Positions 23,707-33,480 of a stretch of 64,000 nucleotides of DNA are shown piece by piece. The DNA comes from Kappaphycus alvarezii. Its lineage: Eukaryota > Rhodophyta > Florideophyceae > Gigartinales > Solieriaceae. A program made the position numbers and the translations under genes. The stretch is from positions 992,001-1,056,000 of the forward strand of contig NADL03000620.1 of the NCBI GenBank assembly GCA_002205965.3, in the 5' to 3' direction. Positions within the stretch are counted from its first letter, which is position 1, and the number at the start of each line of letters is the position of its first letter. The notes beneath the pieces were generated by a model that was given only the letters and a program-made list of their open reading frames with translations, did not search any database and had not been told where the DNA came from.

Positions 23707-24206
23707 TCAAGGTACGTAGGTTCTGGTGCGTTGTCCACAGTGGAAGCTTTCGCTTGTCGCGAGAGTCGACGGGCACTCATGATATTTCGCGGAAGGTGAA
23801 TGTACACAGCGTGTGGAAAGTAAGGGGGTTGGATAATGGAGAGATTTTAAGGGCTGGTCAACAGGGAAGGTGGGCATGATGGGTCCAGATCGCATGACAC
23901 GACTCAGTAAAGGTGGATGCCTAGGTCGTCTGACATGATGAAACGGGAGGGAAGGTGAGATACTTTGGTTGGGATATCGCGGGGGTATGTTTGCAACAAG
24001 GGACATGACCGTGCGGGGTCTGAAGGGAAGGGTTTGCCGTGTAGGAATGAGACGACATGGTCATGCGAGTAACAGTGTAGCACCGCAGATTGAAGGATTT
24101 CTGTACAATTCATGAGCTTCTGGTAGAAGTTAGGAAACATGACTTTGTCCAACATGGGACACTGCCCAAAAGACCTTGCATCTAATGGCAACCCTTGTGC
24201 GGCCAT
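23707..24206 (-). CDS. Unidentified protein, one apparent frameshift
   Basis: Two overlapping minus frames (24206 to 23904, and 24006 to 23707) are offset in the way one missing base produces, and read together as a protein of about 165 aa starting MAAQGLPLDARSF. Segments include PNFYQKLMNCTEILQSAVLH and, in the second frame, SRVMRSGPIMPTFPVDQP. No domain is recognised. It starts only 41 bp after the end of the DUF1499-like gene and is on the same strand; it lies upstream of kinase-fold gene 2. It may be a separate small gene or a 5' part of that kinase-like gene. Confidence 0.35.
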
Positions 24207-24246
24207 ATCGAAGGGTCAAAAATGGTCATCGATGACACCGCTGTGG

Positions 24247-24905
24247 TTACTGCGCATCATCACCAATACCAAAAACATTAAAACCTGCAAACTCTTCCCA
24301 GCCCAAAGCTCTTCGAATATCTAATAATCTGTTGCGATTCTTATCAGTATTGAGAGGGGTTTGTAATGGGTAAACGTAAATTGCTTCCCGACTTGCAGAG
24401 CGATACGTCACCAACGCGTCCTCCTTCACAAGTCGAAATTCAACATCATCAACGCCTCGAATAGAGCTTGGAAACTCCGCCCTCAAGTAGTATAATTCAG
24501 GTCCATTACTGACATCGACAATCTTTCCAGAGTCCTTTGACTGCTGTATGGCGTCTTGAGGGAGGCCCAGGCGATATCAGGATCATCGGTTTGAGGTTGA
24601 AAACTCCAAGGAGGCCCGAATTTGGAAGGGTTGCCGACGGAGGATGTGGATATGCAGGGGAGGTCACCGCGGCATTTCTCCAGGCGCCCATCAAAGAGTC
24701 CATAAGCTTCAGATGGAAAGGATGCGTTGTAATGGTGGTGGTGAGAGTGGCGGCCGTAAGAGTGACAAGGCAAGAGAGTGTAAGGGAAGAGATCGAGGTT
24801 GAGGTTGATGGCAGGTCGGAGGTCTTGAAAAGGTACGGTGGGGTTTTGGGGGTTTGACGGGGCTTGTGCGAAAACAGGGAAAGGAAGGGGATGGAGGAAT
24901 GCCAT
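24247..24905 (-). CDS. DUF1499-family protein, one apparent frameshift
   Basis: The first frame (24905 to about 24550) has a Pro/Ser/Asn/His-rich N terminus that could be a targeting region, then the DUF1499 N-terminal signature LEKCRGDLPCISTSSVGNPS with the Cys-Ile-Ser-Thr-Ser core. It continues to DPDIAWASLK. The second frame (to 24247) carries the C-terminal signature: GVDDVEFR, then VTYRSASREAIYVYP and DKNRNRLLDIRRALGWEEF. The two are joined by one missing C at about 24555. DUF1499 proteins occur in bacteria and in algal and plant plastids; their biochemical role is not settled. Total length, about 220 aa, is normal for an algal member with a presequence. Apart from the single-base gap, no lesion is seen. 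Confidence 0.75.
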
Positions 24906-25704
24906 CGGAAGGCGGACGGAGAAGAATGAAAGTCGCCGCCGGGATCTTAGGTGGAAGAAGCTAGAGGTGCACGCAGTACGGGTGAATGGAAATATCCCAG
25001 CTCACTAGTCCTGATAGAGAAAACCTTTCTCCGCGGCTGGATTATTGCAGTTAGAGGCTGGGGAGCATTTGGCATTGTTTCTGATCACAGCTCATGCGCA
25101 GGGAGATTGTTGAAACCAATGGACAAAATGCGCTGTGTGCTTGCTCGCACACTAGGCAATTTCGTCCATTCTCTAGCTAGTATTTAATGTAAGCGTAGTT
25201 TCTGCAGAGACGAGGGAAACCTCTAAAATCATAAAATATACAAGAAAAAAGCTACTTTACTGTAATTTGTGATTTGAAGAATCTGGGAGGACTTGGTTGT
25301 GGAATACTTTGTTCAGAGGTGTCACCCTTTTAGGTGGACATTTGTTCCGAATAATTGCCGTGTCAACTACTGTACGTACAGTGCAGTATGCTTCATGTTG
25401 TAATCAGCTTGAAGGCAATCAAGAGTCCAGTGCAGGCACCGACTACTGTATGCGTAGGTAGCGAGATGCTAAACGGGTAGTCCACGTCGGCCACGTGTAC
25501 AGCGGTGCGAGACACGATGAGGGGGATCTTTTAATGTGTTCAATAACCTGAATCGTACAGGTAGTGGTTACACTAGAAGACTAAGAACATCTCCAGGCGA
25601 CGGCTGAACCATCACCAACTCCAACAAGGACAAAGGGGGACTAGAAGAAAATTCCACCATCTGAATACGGGATCCAGGGAGCTTGAAAAACTTCTAGTGT
25701 AAGC
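24906..25704. other. No supportable gene
   Basis: Only short frames. A small pentamer pair (TACTGTACGTACAGTGCAGTA) lies at 25369-25388. Confidence 0.4.
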
Positions 25705-26235
25705 ATGCCAACTTACAGACGACGACAACCAAGACGAAGAAAACTCCGGACGAACGAACTTGCCGACGGACTGACAGGGCTGCGCAGACCACGTTCCTTC
25801 GGAGACTGCGACAAACACAGTAGGTTGAAAAGCGATAGGAAACAGCGAACTTTGAAAACCCTGTTCGAGTGGAAGAGCCGTCCTTTCACGTCTTTCCCAG
25901 GTCGTCCCACGTGCGCTGGAGGCGCGGGACGACAATCACTCGAAATAACCATCAGCAACAACGGTGCAGTAAGAGATCTTCAGTCATGGTTGTTCCGTCG
26001 CCAGGACATGCGAGCGGACATAGATCCGGCGCCCGCGCCAAGTTCAGCGCGGGCGCCGAGAAGAGCGAAAACAAAACTTGAGGAGGTCAGTAAGATAGGG
26101 AGGACGGTGGGGACCGGGAAAGGATCCCACGATAGCGTTCTCCAGAGACGACCATATCGTGTAACTAACGTTACAGTAATGCGCCGACAGATTCTGGTTC
26201 TGTTAACTCAAACTGATGTACTGTACTGTATGTAG
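25705..26235 (+). CDS. Hypothetical basic ORF, 176 aa
   Basis: A plus frame beginning MPTYRRRQPRRRKLRTNELA, very rich in Arg and Lys. No domain is recognised. It contains a perfect GC-rich inverted repeat at 26027-26058 that encodes the Ala/Pro segment DPAPAPSSARAPRRA, so the reading may simply cross structured non-coding DNA. It could be a nucleic-acid-binding protein from a transposon, but nothing proves it. Confidence 0.25.
   Translation: MPTYRRRQPRRRKLRTNELADGLTGLRRPRSFGDCDKHSRLKSDRKQRTLKTLFEWKSRPFTSFPGRPTCAGGAGRQSLEITISNNGAVRDLQSWLFRRQDMRADIDPAPAPSSARAPRRAKTKLEEVSKIGRTVGTGKGSHDSVLQRRPYRVTNVTVMRRQILVLLTQTDVLYCM
26027..26058. repeat. Perfect 12-bp GC-rich inverted repeat
   Basis: CGGCGCCCGCGC, then an 8-base loop (CAAGTTCA), then GCGCGGGCGCCG. 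It would form a very stable hairpin in either strand. Confidence 0.95.
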
Positions 26236-26424
26236 CTTCTCCGCGATGCGAGGAGATACTCGACGAAGAGGATAGTAGCGGGAGGAAGCGAACCCAGGGA
26301 ATCGAAAGCCGGCGGAGGGGAAATCGAAATTGGGGGCCTGTGCGGGGTTGTCGGAAGGGGGCGGGAGTCGATGGGACAGTTTGCGTTACAAGTCAGTAAC
26401 CTCGTTACTCTACAGTACATGCTT

Positions 26425-26690
26425 TTAGCAGATGTTTACATCAAGTGCCTGGCCTACGATCGGTCGTAACTCAGCCAAGAATATCTCCGCAGCCGCATTC
26501 CTCGCTTCTAGCTCCCAATCAAACAAGCCATAGGAGCGATGTCTGCCGTCTGCAGTAACCGACTTTGCAACTTTACCAGAGGCAAAAACGGCACCCAAAC
26601 TATGGAATTCATCTCGCCGCCTGCTCAACAGCCTTTCTTCCAGTATTCTTAGCTCTGATGCCCTGTAAAAGACACGCCGCGTTGATGGTT
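26425..26690 (-). CDS. Unidentified C-terminal protein fragment
   Basis: The frame is open from about 26690 to the stop at 26425 with a Met at 26626-26628. It reads as a helical protein: RASELRILEERLLSRRRDEF, then GAVFASGKVAKSVTADG and LFDWELEARNAAAEIFLAEL. Composition is strongly protein-like and unlike chance frames nearby. The 5' part is blocked by a stop at about 26693, so it is either a fragment or another single-base frameshift. No family is recognised; a transposon origin is possible. Confidence 0.4.
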
Positions 26691-26734
26691 ACTCCCAATG
26701 TTGCCTGCTCGTTGACGGGGCTATTAGATACTGT

Positions 26735-27082
26735 TTACTTGGTGGAAATGATCACTTTTCGTACTGTATAGCTTGCCACAAAGTTTGAATACAAGTTCAT
26801 CCGACTCCAGACCCTCGGCACCCCTTGCAGCAAACCAACTGCAGTTACAGTTATTGTTATGAAGTAACTATGGTTAATCCGTAGACCCCCACCCGCCTCC
26901 CCTCCCTTGCAAAATGAGCAATGAAGCCCCTTAACCATGCCCGCCTTGACAAGGACACTTTCTTTCCCGAAATTATTCGAGCAAATGGCCCTGAGACTAG
27001 TTTCATCGTCCCTTGCAGTCTCCACTTTGGCGGACTGGAACCCAGCTGGTCTGGACTTCGCCAACCGGGTTGCGACTGGCAC
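26735..27082 (-). CDS. Hypothetical ORF, 115 aa
   Basis: A minus frame upstream of the fragment at 26425-26690 and on the same strand. It contains LRAICSNNFGKESVLVKAGM and a CSFCKGGEAGGG segment. It may be the 5' part of the same broken gene. No domain is recognised. Confidence 0.25.
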   Translation of the reverse strand: MPVATRLAKSRPAGFQSAKVETARDDETSLRAICSNNFGKESVLVKAGMVKGLHCSFCKGGEAGGGLRINHSYFITITVTAVGLLQGVPRVWSRMNLYSNFVASYTVRKVIISTK

Positions 27083-28034
27083 TGCCGCACGTGCAGATGT
27101 TCCGATTAATTAGACGCGTCAAACTCTGTTCGCTCGTCACAAGGCGGGGCTCGTCCAGAATGACGCCAGTTGCATGTTGGAAGGAGTTTTAGGCGATAAA
27201 AATGCCACAGTAAGTCAGTTCCAGAGAAACTCCGTTTTTCAGGGTGAATTAAACAATAGAGAAACAGTAACACTTTATCAAAGCAAATAGCTAACAGCAA
27301 CAGGGATAACTAAGTAAGTATGCATTACAGCAATCAGGGATAAATTATGCAGCTTACTTGCTCCAGTAGTTGGGACTGATTTGAACCTTTGTGTTGAACG
27401 TTTGCCCGAGAAGGAACTGGTAATGACAGGATTAAAAATGCTTGATCACTCGAATCCTCGGATGCTGCTCTACAGCGGCTATTGGCGCGGGGCGCTTCTT
27501 CCGGGGATTGTACCCCAAAGGGGTGTAGTGTGAGAGCTTCCGTTTGGTGCCAACCTTACTTTTCTTGAGTGGACGTACGCTGCCAGAAATTGGCCGGCCT
27601 GGGAAGGCACACGAAGGGGAGAGGATGTTCCAGCGAAAAGGCGGGTGAGTTTCCAGGACCGAGAATAATGGACTGGGAGTAATGGAATGATGGAATTGAT
27701 GAGGTGATCGGATTGTCTCTCCAGACGCTGAAATACTTGTCCGGTTCCATTCGTTCCATCATGCGTACGCTTGGGTAAAATCTTTAGATTTGGTATATTC
27801 GCGTCGCAAGAGTTGTAAGGAGAGTAGCGCGGTCATGCGCCCGTCACCAATATGCGCGTTTATCCTCTGACCAGAATAAAATCAATATTTCCACCGGTTG
27901 CTGCGTTTGCGTGAGACTTGCATCAAAAATATCCATAATAAATAAGGAATCATAACATGAAATCATCATAAATCAAGAAAAAATGACGGCTTGTGATTGG
28001 GCCATGAAGGATGAATGGAGGGCGGGAGTCGGAA
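27083..28034. other. No supportable gene
   Basis: Short frames only. The DNA becomes AT-rich towards 27.9 kb, where the direct repeat of the DIRS-like element begins. Confidence 0.4.
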
Positions 28035-28306
28035 GAACAAGCGACGACTTCGAGGGACCAGAAGTTGTGGCTAAGGTTTCCAAGTTGTCGGTTATATAGA
28101 CCTTTTCGACGGGTTCTGATCGCACGCCAAGTCCTTGAGCGACGGTAAGCTGCGAACGTGGGCCTATCTCGAGTGGCTTAAAGCCCAACGGACGCAAATG
28201 CAACCGAGGTGCAGACGTGACAGCGTGACTTGCTTCCAGTTGTGGATCACAGCCACGTCGAAGCCCACCTTATCATATTCACCCATAATGTTCCAATCAT
28301 TTTACC
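28035..28306 (-). repeat. Direct terminal repeat of DIRS-like element (3' copy)
   Basis: About 270 bp closely matching 32262-32530, from GAACAAGCGACGACTT to TTCCAATCATT with scattered substitutions and small indels. Similarity may extend a few bases left to a shared GAAGGATGA. Confidence 0.95.
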
Positions 28307-28369
28307 GAATTAAAAAATAGAGAAAACCAAATGTACCATAGGTACGTGATAACGAGAGTGAGGTCACGG

Positions 28370-29262
28370 CAAGTGACCGAAGAAAAAGCGCGAATCATCA
28401 CATTGCATCACCCTAGCATCCAGATAGGACTCGCGGAATGTGCGTCCAGCGGACCAATCTCCCCTTATCAATATACGATATCCTTGAACCCCAATCGCTG
28501 CACATTCCGATGCGGCACCCATGCGCAGCGAGTGAGAGGACCAAGAAATTTGAGGCGGAGGCGTAACTAGAGCACGAGCGGGACAAAACTGGAGCCAAAG
28601 AGTAATGGTTCTTGCGCTAGTGGAAAGACGAGTCCCAGGTAAAGCCCAATATTAGTTGCTCCTTGATGGGGTCGAGCGGCGTAGAGTATCATAACGACGG
28701 ACCAGATCGATCACGCTAGTATCGAAACGGGGATTTCAGCGGTAAGCACGGGTATGAGCAAACCGGTTGCAATTTTCCTGAAGCGCGATGGCGATGCTGA
28801 TTGAATCCGGAGTGAAGGTTATGTTGGTCAGCAACAGAGACACCCCAGCTTCGCCACGTTCAAAGAAAATGTAGCTGACGAGTACAGCGCAAGCGTTACG
28901 CAGAAATTCTAGATCATAGTCCGGAGTGGCGCGTGCGAGAGCGAAGATTCGACGAGCAACTGAGCTTGGCAGAGCACACCGCTCTGTAAGCGGGTCTAAG
29001 AGCAACTTTCGGTCTCTGTACCCTTGTTGAAAGGCATCCGCAGCCAATTTTATGAGTGGTGTGAGTGCCAGAGACCGCCCAATACAAGTGTGCGCCGTAG
29101 TGACAGCCGAAAGATAGTTGCGTACGGAGCCCGCACTGATCTTTTCTTCCTCGAAGAGCCAACCCAGATACCGAAGGACAGCGCCTTCATTTCCAGAGAG
29201 TGAGTCAATATCATCTTGAAAGCAGAATACCAGCCATTTCTTCCACAAAATTTCATTTGATC
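28370..29262 (-). pseudogene. DIRS tyrosine recombinase with two in-frame stops
   Basis: The core-binding N-terminal part lies at about 28930-29250 (NEILWKKWLVFCFQDDID and SAGSVRNYLSAVTTAHTCIG). A FFERGEAGVSLLLTNI segment near 28840 holds the first catalytic Arg. The frame meets TGA at 28736-28738 and TAA at 28652-28654. It then continues in the same frame to the C-terminal box SHSLRMGAASECA, whose His codon is 28532-28534, and to a YLDA segment whose Tyr codon 28424-28426 is the likely nucleophile. The enzyme integrates the circular cDNA. The two stops make this copy probably inactive unless they are base-call errors. Confidence 0.8.
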
Positions 29263-29397
29263 TCCACTTGTTCGGTGCCCTCGCTTTCGGCATAAGACGA
29301 GAGATCTTAGTACCCCGAGTAGTCGTCCCAGCCCCAGCTACTGTAAGCACCGATTGTTGTAGCGTGACGGCCAGAGGTAGAGTCCGGGCTTCTTCTG

Positions 29398-31010
29398 CTA
29401 GATTTTCCAGACAGCCAATTTCCACGGAGGAGCGGGTATTGTATTCGGGGCCCAAATTGGCGTTAGGTAAAGATCTTCTGCGTCGAAAACGTGCGGAAGA
29501 GCGAAACGGAGCAATTTCGTGTACCATTGCTGAGCGGGCCAGCAAGGCGTGGCAAGCATTACCTTTGCCTGTTCGTGGCAGATCTTGTTCAAGACGAGTG
29601 GAATCAATTTGAGAGGAGGATTCAAAAAATTGAGCTCTGAACGCCAGTCTTGTTGTAGCACGTGGATTCCCAGGGAGCCAAGACACGCGAATTCGCTGTT
29701 GAACTTGGCGTAGACCCTGTTTATGCTGTCGGCGAATCGGTCGATAGTCGGACGGTATGATTCCAGCAGCTTTCGCAGTGTCCCCTGATTGATCCTCCAG
29801 TCGTCGAGGGTGTGTAGTCGTGACAACCGATCTGCGAATCGATTGACTGCTGACGGGAGGTAAAGTGACTCTATGGAGATTCCCAGTTGATGGAACAAGA
29901 GGTGTAACACGCGGAGTTCTTGCATGAGTGGTCGGGACTTGGTTGTCATGGCATTGAGAATTGCCACGACTGCTTGGTTGTCCTCCCATACCCTGAGGTG
30001 AGTCCCCGATCTGAGCATGTTGGCGAACGACCGGCTGTTGTCCGTCACGGCGCGGAGCTCCAAGAATGTTATTGGCTTGACGCGAAGAAGAGGATCCCAT
30101 GAGCCACGAGATTCCCACGTTCCCTGGGCCCCTGGTTGCAAATTGGAGCCCAAGGTTCCCCCTTGACCGATGGTCGTCGATGCGTCTGAGTGGAGCGCCA
30201 GCGTAGGGGATGGGGTCGACACGGGCCTCTATGGCGGACTGTGAGCTAGATCGTGCAAGTGTTTGAGGTCCCGAATCGCTGAGTGAAGCAGCTTCACCCG
30301 TTTCCCTGAGTTGGATGCGTTCAGTTTGAGCGAATCGTAGATGGATCGAGTGTAGAACTGTGCGAGTGGCATGGCCATGGAGCATGATATTGCCACTCCC
30401 GCGAAGCGGCGTAACAGTTGGACGTCGACCAGGCGGCGGTTCCGACGTGCTTGGCGGAGCAACTGTTGCGAAATGCCCTTGAGTTTTTCCATTCGCTTTG
30501 CGGTTATTCCAAACATCATACGAGTGGTGTCGATAGTAAAGCCGAGGTGTTCGATACACTGCGATCCGGCCCAATTTCCCTTGTCTTCCATGCGTTGTAG
30601 TCCGCAAGCCTTCAAGAGACGGTAGATTTGGCCGCGAGCCTTGTGAAGACGAGAGCGGCGGCGAACTGCGACCAGAAAGTCGTCCATGTACGGGTGCATA
30701 CGCAGACGAAGGCGGTTTTTGACGAAGCGGACGAAGGGTTTCATTAGTTTGATAAAATATGCCGGCGAAAGCTTCCATCCAAAGGGGAGGGCGATACAGC
30801 GGAAATATCGATTGTCCACCTTGAAAATGAACTAGTTGCGAATATCCGGATATAATTGAAAATGGTGGTAGCCCTTGGCGATATCGAACGAAAAAAGGTA
30901 GTCTGGACGCTTGAGATCCAGAGCGAACCCTTCCAGGTTTTTCGTTTTGACAGGCATGTCTCGAAATAACGTAGACTGGCGGGAAAGGTTTACAACCAAC
31001 CGCTGTTTTT
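29398..31010 (-). pseudogene. DIRS reverse transcriptase-RNase H with two in-frame stops
   Basis: All parts are in one frame. RT motif A is SFDIAKGYHHFQLYPDIRN near 30840-30895, followed by a TAG at 30832-30834. Next come ALPFGWKLSPAYFIKLMKPF and the YMDD box (about 30679-30690). A second TAG lies at 30229-30231 and separates RT from RNase H. RNase H has LALHSDASTTIGQGG (first Asp), ITFLELRAV (Glu), RVWEDNQAVVAIL (second Asp) and NRFADRLSR (last Asp). Domain order RT-RH followed by recombinase is that of DIRS elements. Upstream, VVNLSRQSTLFRDMPVKTK belongs to the RT fingers. Confidence 0.85.
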
Positions 31011-31349
31011 CCCCGGTAACTGCAACGAATGCGTTTGAGATCGGGTAGCCATCCTTTTGCAGACGGAGAGCCTCGGCTGATGAGATTTATTCGTACGTCT
31101 GGCGGTGAAGAGCGTCTTTGATTGCGTCGTCGAATAATTACCGGTCGGAAGGATCAATAGGGATTCGAGGGAGGCGGAATTGAGTGTCTGAAAGGGATGT
31201 TTTCGCCGGGCGCTCGTAAACTCCAAAACGGAGCGCCTGAAGAAGTAATTAGGAGGCTTGAAGGGTCTGGGACCAAAAGGGAGCGGCACGTTGAGTGTTT
31301 CGCCATAGGACTTGAGACATAGGACGAAAAGACGGCGGAGATGACCGCT

Positions 31350-32194
31350 TTACTTGCGACTAGGCTTACCGGCCGGACCAGGCTGGTTCTTTCTAGGTCC
31401 CTTCGGAGAGCGGCGATTCCCGGCGGCTTGTTGCTTGTTGAATTCCTTCGCGGAAGCTTGCGAACGGAGCTCGGCAAACTTCTGCTTGGTAGATTGGTAC
31501 AAGTCGGACGCGTAGGGGAATTCATCTGTTCTGAGGTACTTCTGGAGAAGGATAGCCTCTGATTTACCATATTCCAAAGAGTCGGTGAAGAAATCAACTC
31601 GTTCCAATAACCTGGAATAGGAAGCTTCAAGAAAGTGGTGCAGAACAGCGAAGGCCTCGGTAGCAGCTTGGACGTCCTTAGCAGCCGGGGCTTCGGGGAC
31701 TTGATGAGCACTGGCGAGGGCGTTTTCAAAGTTGTTGCCCACGTTCCAGAGAACTTCGGCTTCCCACCCGTGCCTTTGGTCGGCTGTCTTAATGCGCCCA
31801 AAAAGACCTTCAGGTTCCGGAATGAACCGTTTTGCGGGAAACGGAGCGAAGGTAATAGGTTTCTAGAAGTTGTTGAGCTGACCGGTGGAGGCGTAAGGTC
31901 GCCGAGTAGCGAAGGTGTCGCCCACCTGCTCGGCACTTGGGGGCGGCAGTGAAAACTGCAGGTGCCCAACCTTGAAGGCCTCTGCGGCGGCCGTGGCTTG
32001 ATCGGAGGGATCGGACGGCCAATCTGCGGCAGCGGGGGGCCCTGCGGCGGGAGCGGCTTGGGCGGAAGGACCGGCACCACCCTTGAGCAAATTGAGGAAT
32101 TCAGAGAGTTGATTCTCGAGGGTTGAAAACTTGTTTTCAAGGGCGTCGATACGGAACCGGTTGATGCAGCAGAGGAGGATTCGGCATTAGACAT
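31350..32194 (-). pseudogene. gag-like ORF of DIRS element
   Basis: Starts at ATG 32192-32194 (MSNAESSSAASTGS). One missing base near 32150 shifts the frame into a coiled coil (RIDALENKFSTLENQLSEFL), followed by an Ala/Pro-rich linker. A stop at about 31862 follows. A 130-aa frame (31742-31350) carries a helical region and a basic C terminus (RRSPKGPRKNQPGPAGKPSR) that could bind RNA. No zinc knuckle is seen. The 5' end overlaps the region just inside the direct repeat. Confidence 0.6.
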
Positions 32195-32261
32195 GGTAGG
32201 GGAGTTTTGTTGTGAATTTCGCCGTAGACGGTGATTCGTCTGGAGCTGGTTCGAAGGATGA

Positions 32262-32530
32262 GAACAAGCGACGACTTGAGGGACAGAAGTTGTGGCTAAG
32301 GTTTCCAAGTTGTCGGTTATATAGACCTGTTCGACGGGTTCTGATCGCACGCCAAGTCCTTGAGCAACGGAAAGCTGCGAACGTGGCCCTATCTCGAGTG
32401 GCTTAAAGCCCAGGGGACGCAAATGCAACCGAGATGCAGCCGTGACAGCGTGACTTGCTTCCAGTTGTGGATCACAGCCACGTCGAAGCCCCATTTATCA
32501 TATTCACCAATAATTTTCCAATCATTCCAC
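32262..32530 (-). repeat. Direct terminal repeat of DIRS-like element (5' copy)
   Basis: Matches 28035-28306 in the same orientation. It lies upstream of the gag start and would contain the promoter. The similar reading frame through both copies (LRPLGFKPLEIGPRSQL) is a by-product of the repeat. Confidence 0.95.
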
Positions 32531-33418
32531 CATATCACTTGCTACGCACATTAGACATCATCTCAGTAATTTTTGGCTCAACTCCGTCTTTCATTGATCC
32601 TTTACAACAAAATATCGAAGTCGAAATTACCAGGATACATATACTCTATTTATGTACTACGTACAGTTCTTTAGAGTATCTATTTGCCATTGCCAGTACA
32701 TAGTTCTATTCTGCATCGTCTATATTTTATCTCCCGTACCGTGCTTATAGCGATGCCTGTTAGAATCATTGTAATGTCAGTTTCGCTAGCAATAAAAACG
32801 ACTTAGAGGTCTGTGTGATTAATGCATTCTTTTCTTTTTTTCTTTTTCTCTATAGTTTTCTTTACCCATGGTAAAATTGACTCTTATATGTGATCTAGTG
32901 GCGCATATCCCATAATTGCTTCCTGTCGGAGCAAATTAATGCACACTTCTGAAGTGCAGAATTAGCGTGTGAACCTCAAACAAAATATTGCTCGGAAGAC
33001 AAACACACGTAACAAATATCTGCTCCTACGGATGCCGCAGTGTGAGAAAAACCCTACTCCATCAAGGAAACATAAATACTTAAAATTTAAAGTACTAAAG
33101 TGCATCCTAAAACTGTGAACACAGCTGATTTCTAGACGACAGAAACGCATATACGAAAAAACGCGGTGTAGAACAGATAGAGCAAATGTATGCACAAGCT
33201 AGGAATTCATTGCAGTGAAATGATGCACTTGCTTGAACATTAATTCTCAACTCTACAAGAAAACCATGCTTTCCATCCCTTACAAACAAATTAATCAACC
33301 AATGGAGACCGTTCCCTGTTTGATAAAGCCTGCGTGGCACATGAGTTTGTAAAAAAAGCCAAAAAATCAACTACTAGGACCGTCCAAAGGACTATGGACG
33401 AGGGATTCTGGCTTGAAC
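32531..33418. other. AT-rich gene-free stretch
   Basis: No gene seen; frames are short and motif-free. Confidence 0.5.
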
Positions 33419-33480
33419 TTAGTAGATGTGCTACTGATAGCTGAAGGTATGCACCGCCTATAAAAGGCCTTATCGCCTTG
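33419..33480 (+). repeat. LTR-like segment with TATAAAAGGCCT (copy 1)
   Basis: GTAGATGTGCT, then GATAG, then CTATAAAAGGCCT and a GCCTTGGG/GCATTGG end are shared in order with 45750-45812. A TATA box in a dispersed repeat suits the promoter part of a retrotransposon LTR. Confidence 0.6.

Larger units (their letters stand above)
28035..32530 (-). mobile_element. DIRS-like tyrosine-recombinase retroelement, degraded
   Basis: A minus-strand element of about 4.5 kb in the order: direct repeat (32530-32262), gag-like frames, reverse transcriptase, RNase H, tyrosine recombinase, non-coding stretch, direct repeat (28306-28035). Use of a tyrosine recombinase instead of a DDE integrase is the hallmark of the DIRS order. 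Most domains are interrupted by only one or a few stops, so the copy is much younger than the copia relics. The end repeats are direct, as in PAT-like and related lineages, not inverted as in classic DIRS1. Confidence 0.85.

Noticed and set aside
28736-30778. Single 680-codon minus frame as one protein
   Set aside because: Only its C-terminal third is recombinase. The first two thirds overlap RT and RNase H, which are clearly in another frame.
31154-32494. Minus-strand frame of 446 codons in the DIRS-like element
   Set aside because: It runs through the direct repeat and then, after the gag start, through the wrong frame of gag. The real protein leaves this frame near 32150, as shown by the coiled coil in the neighbouring frame.
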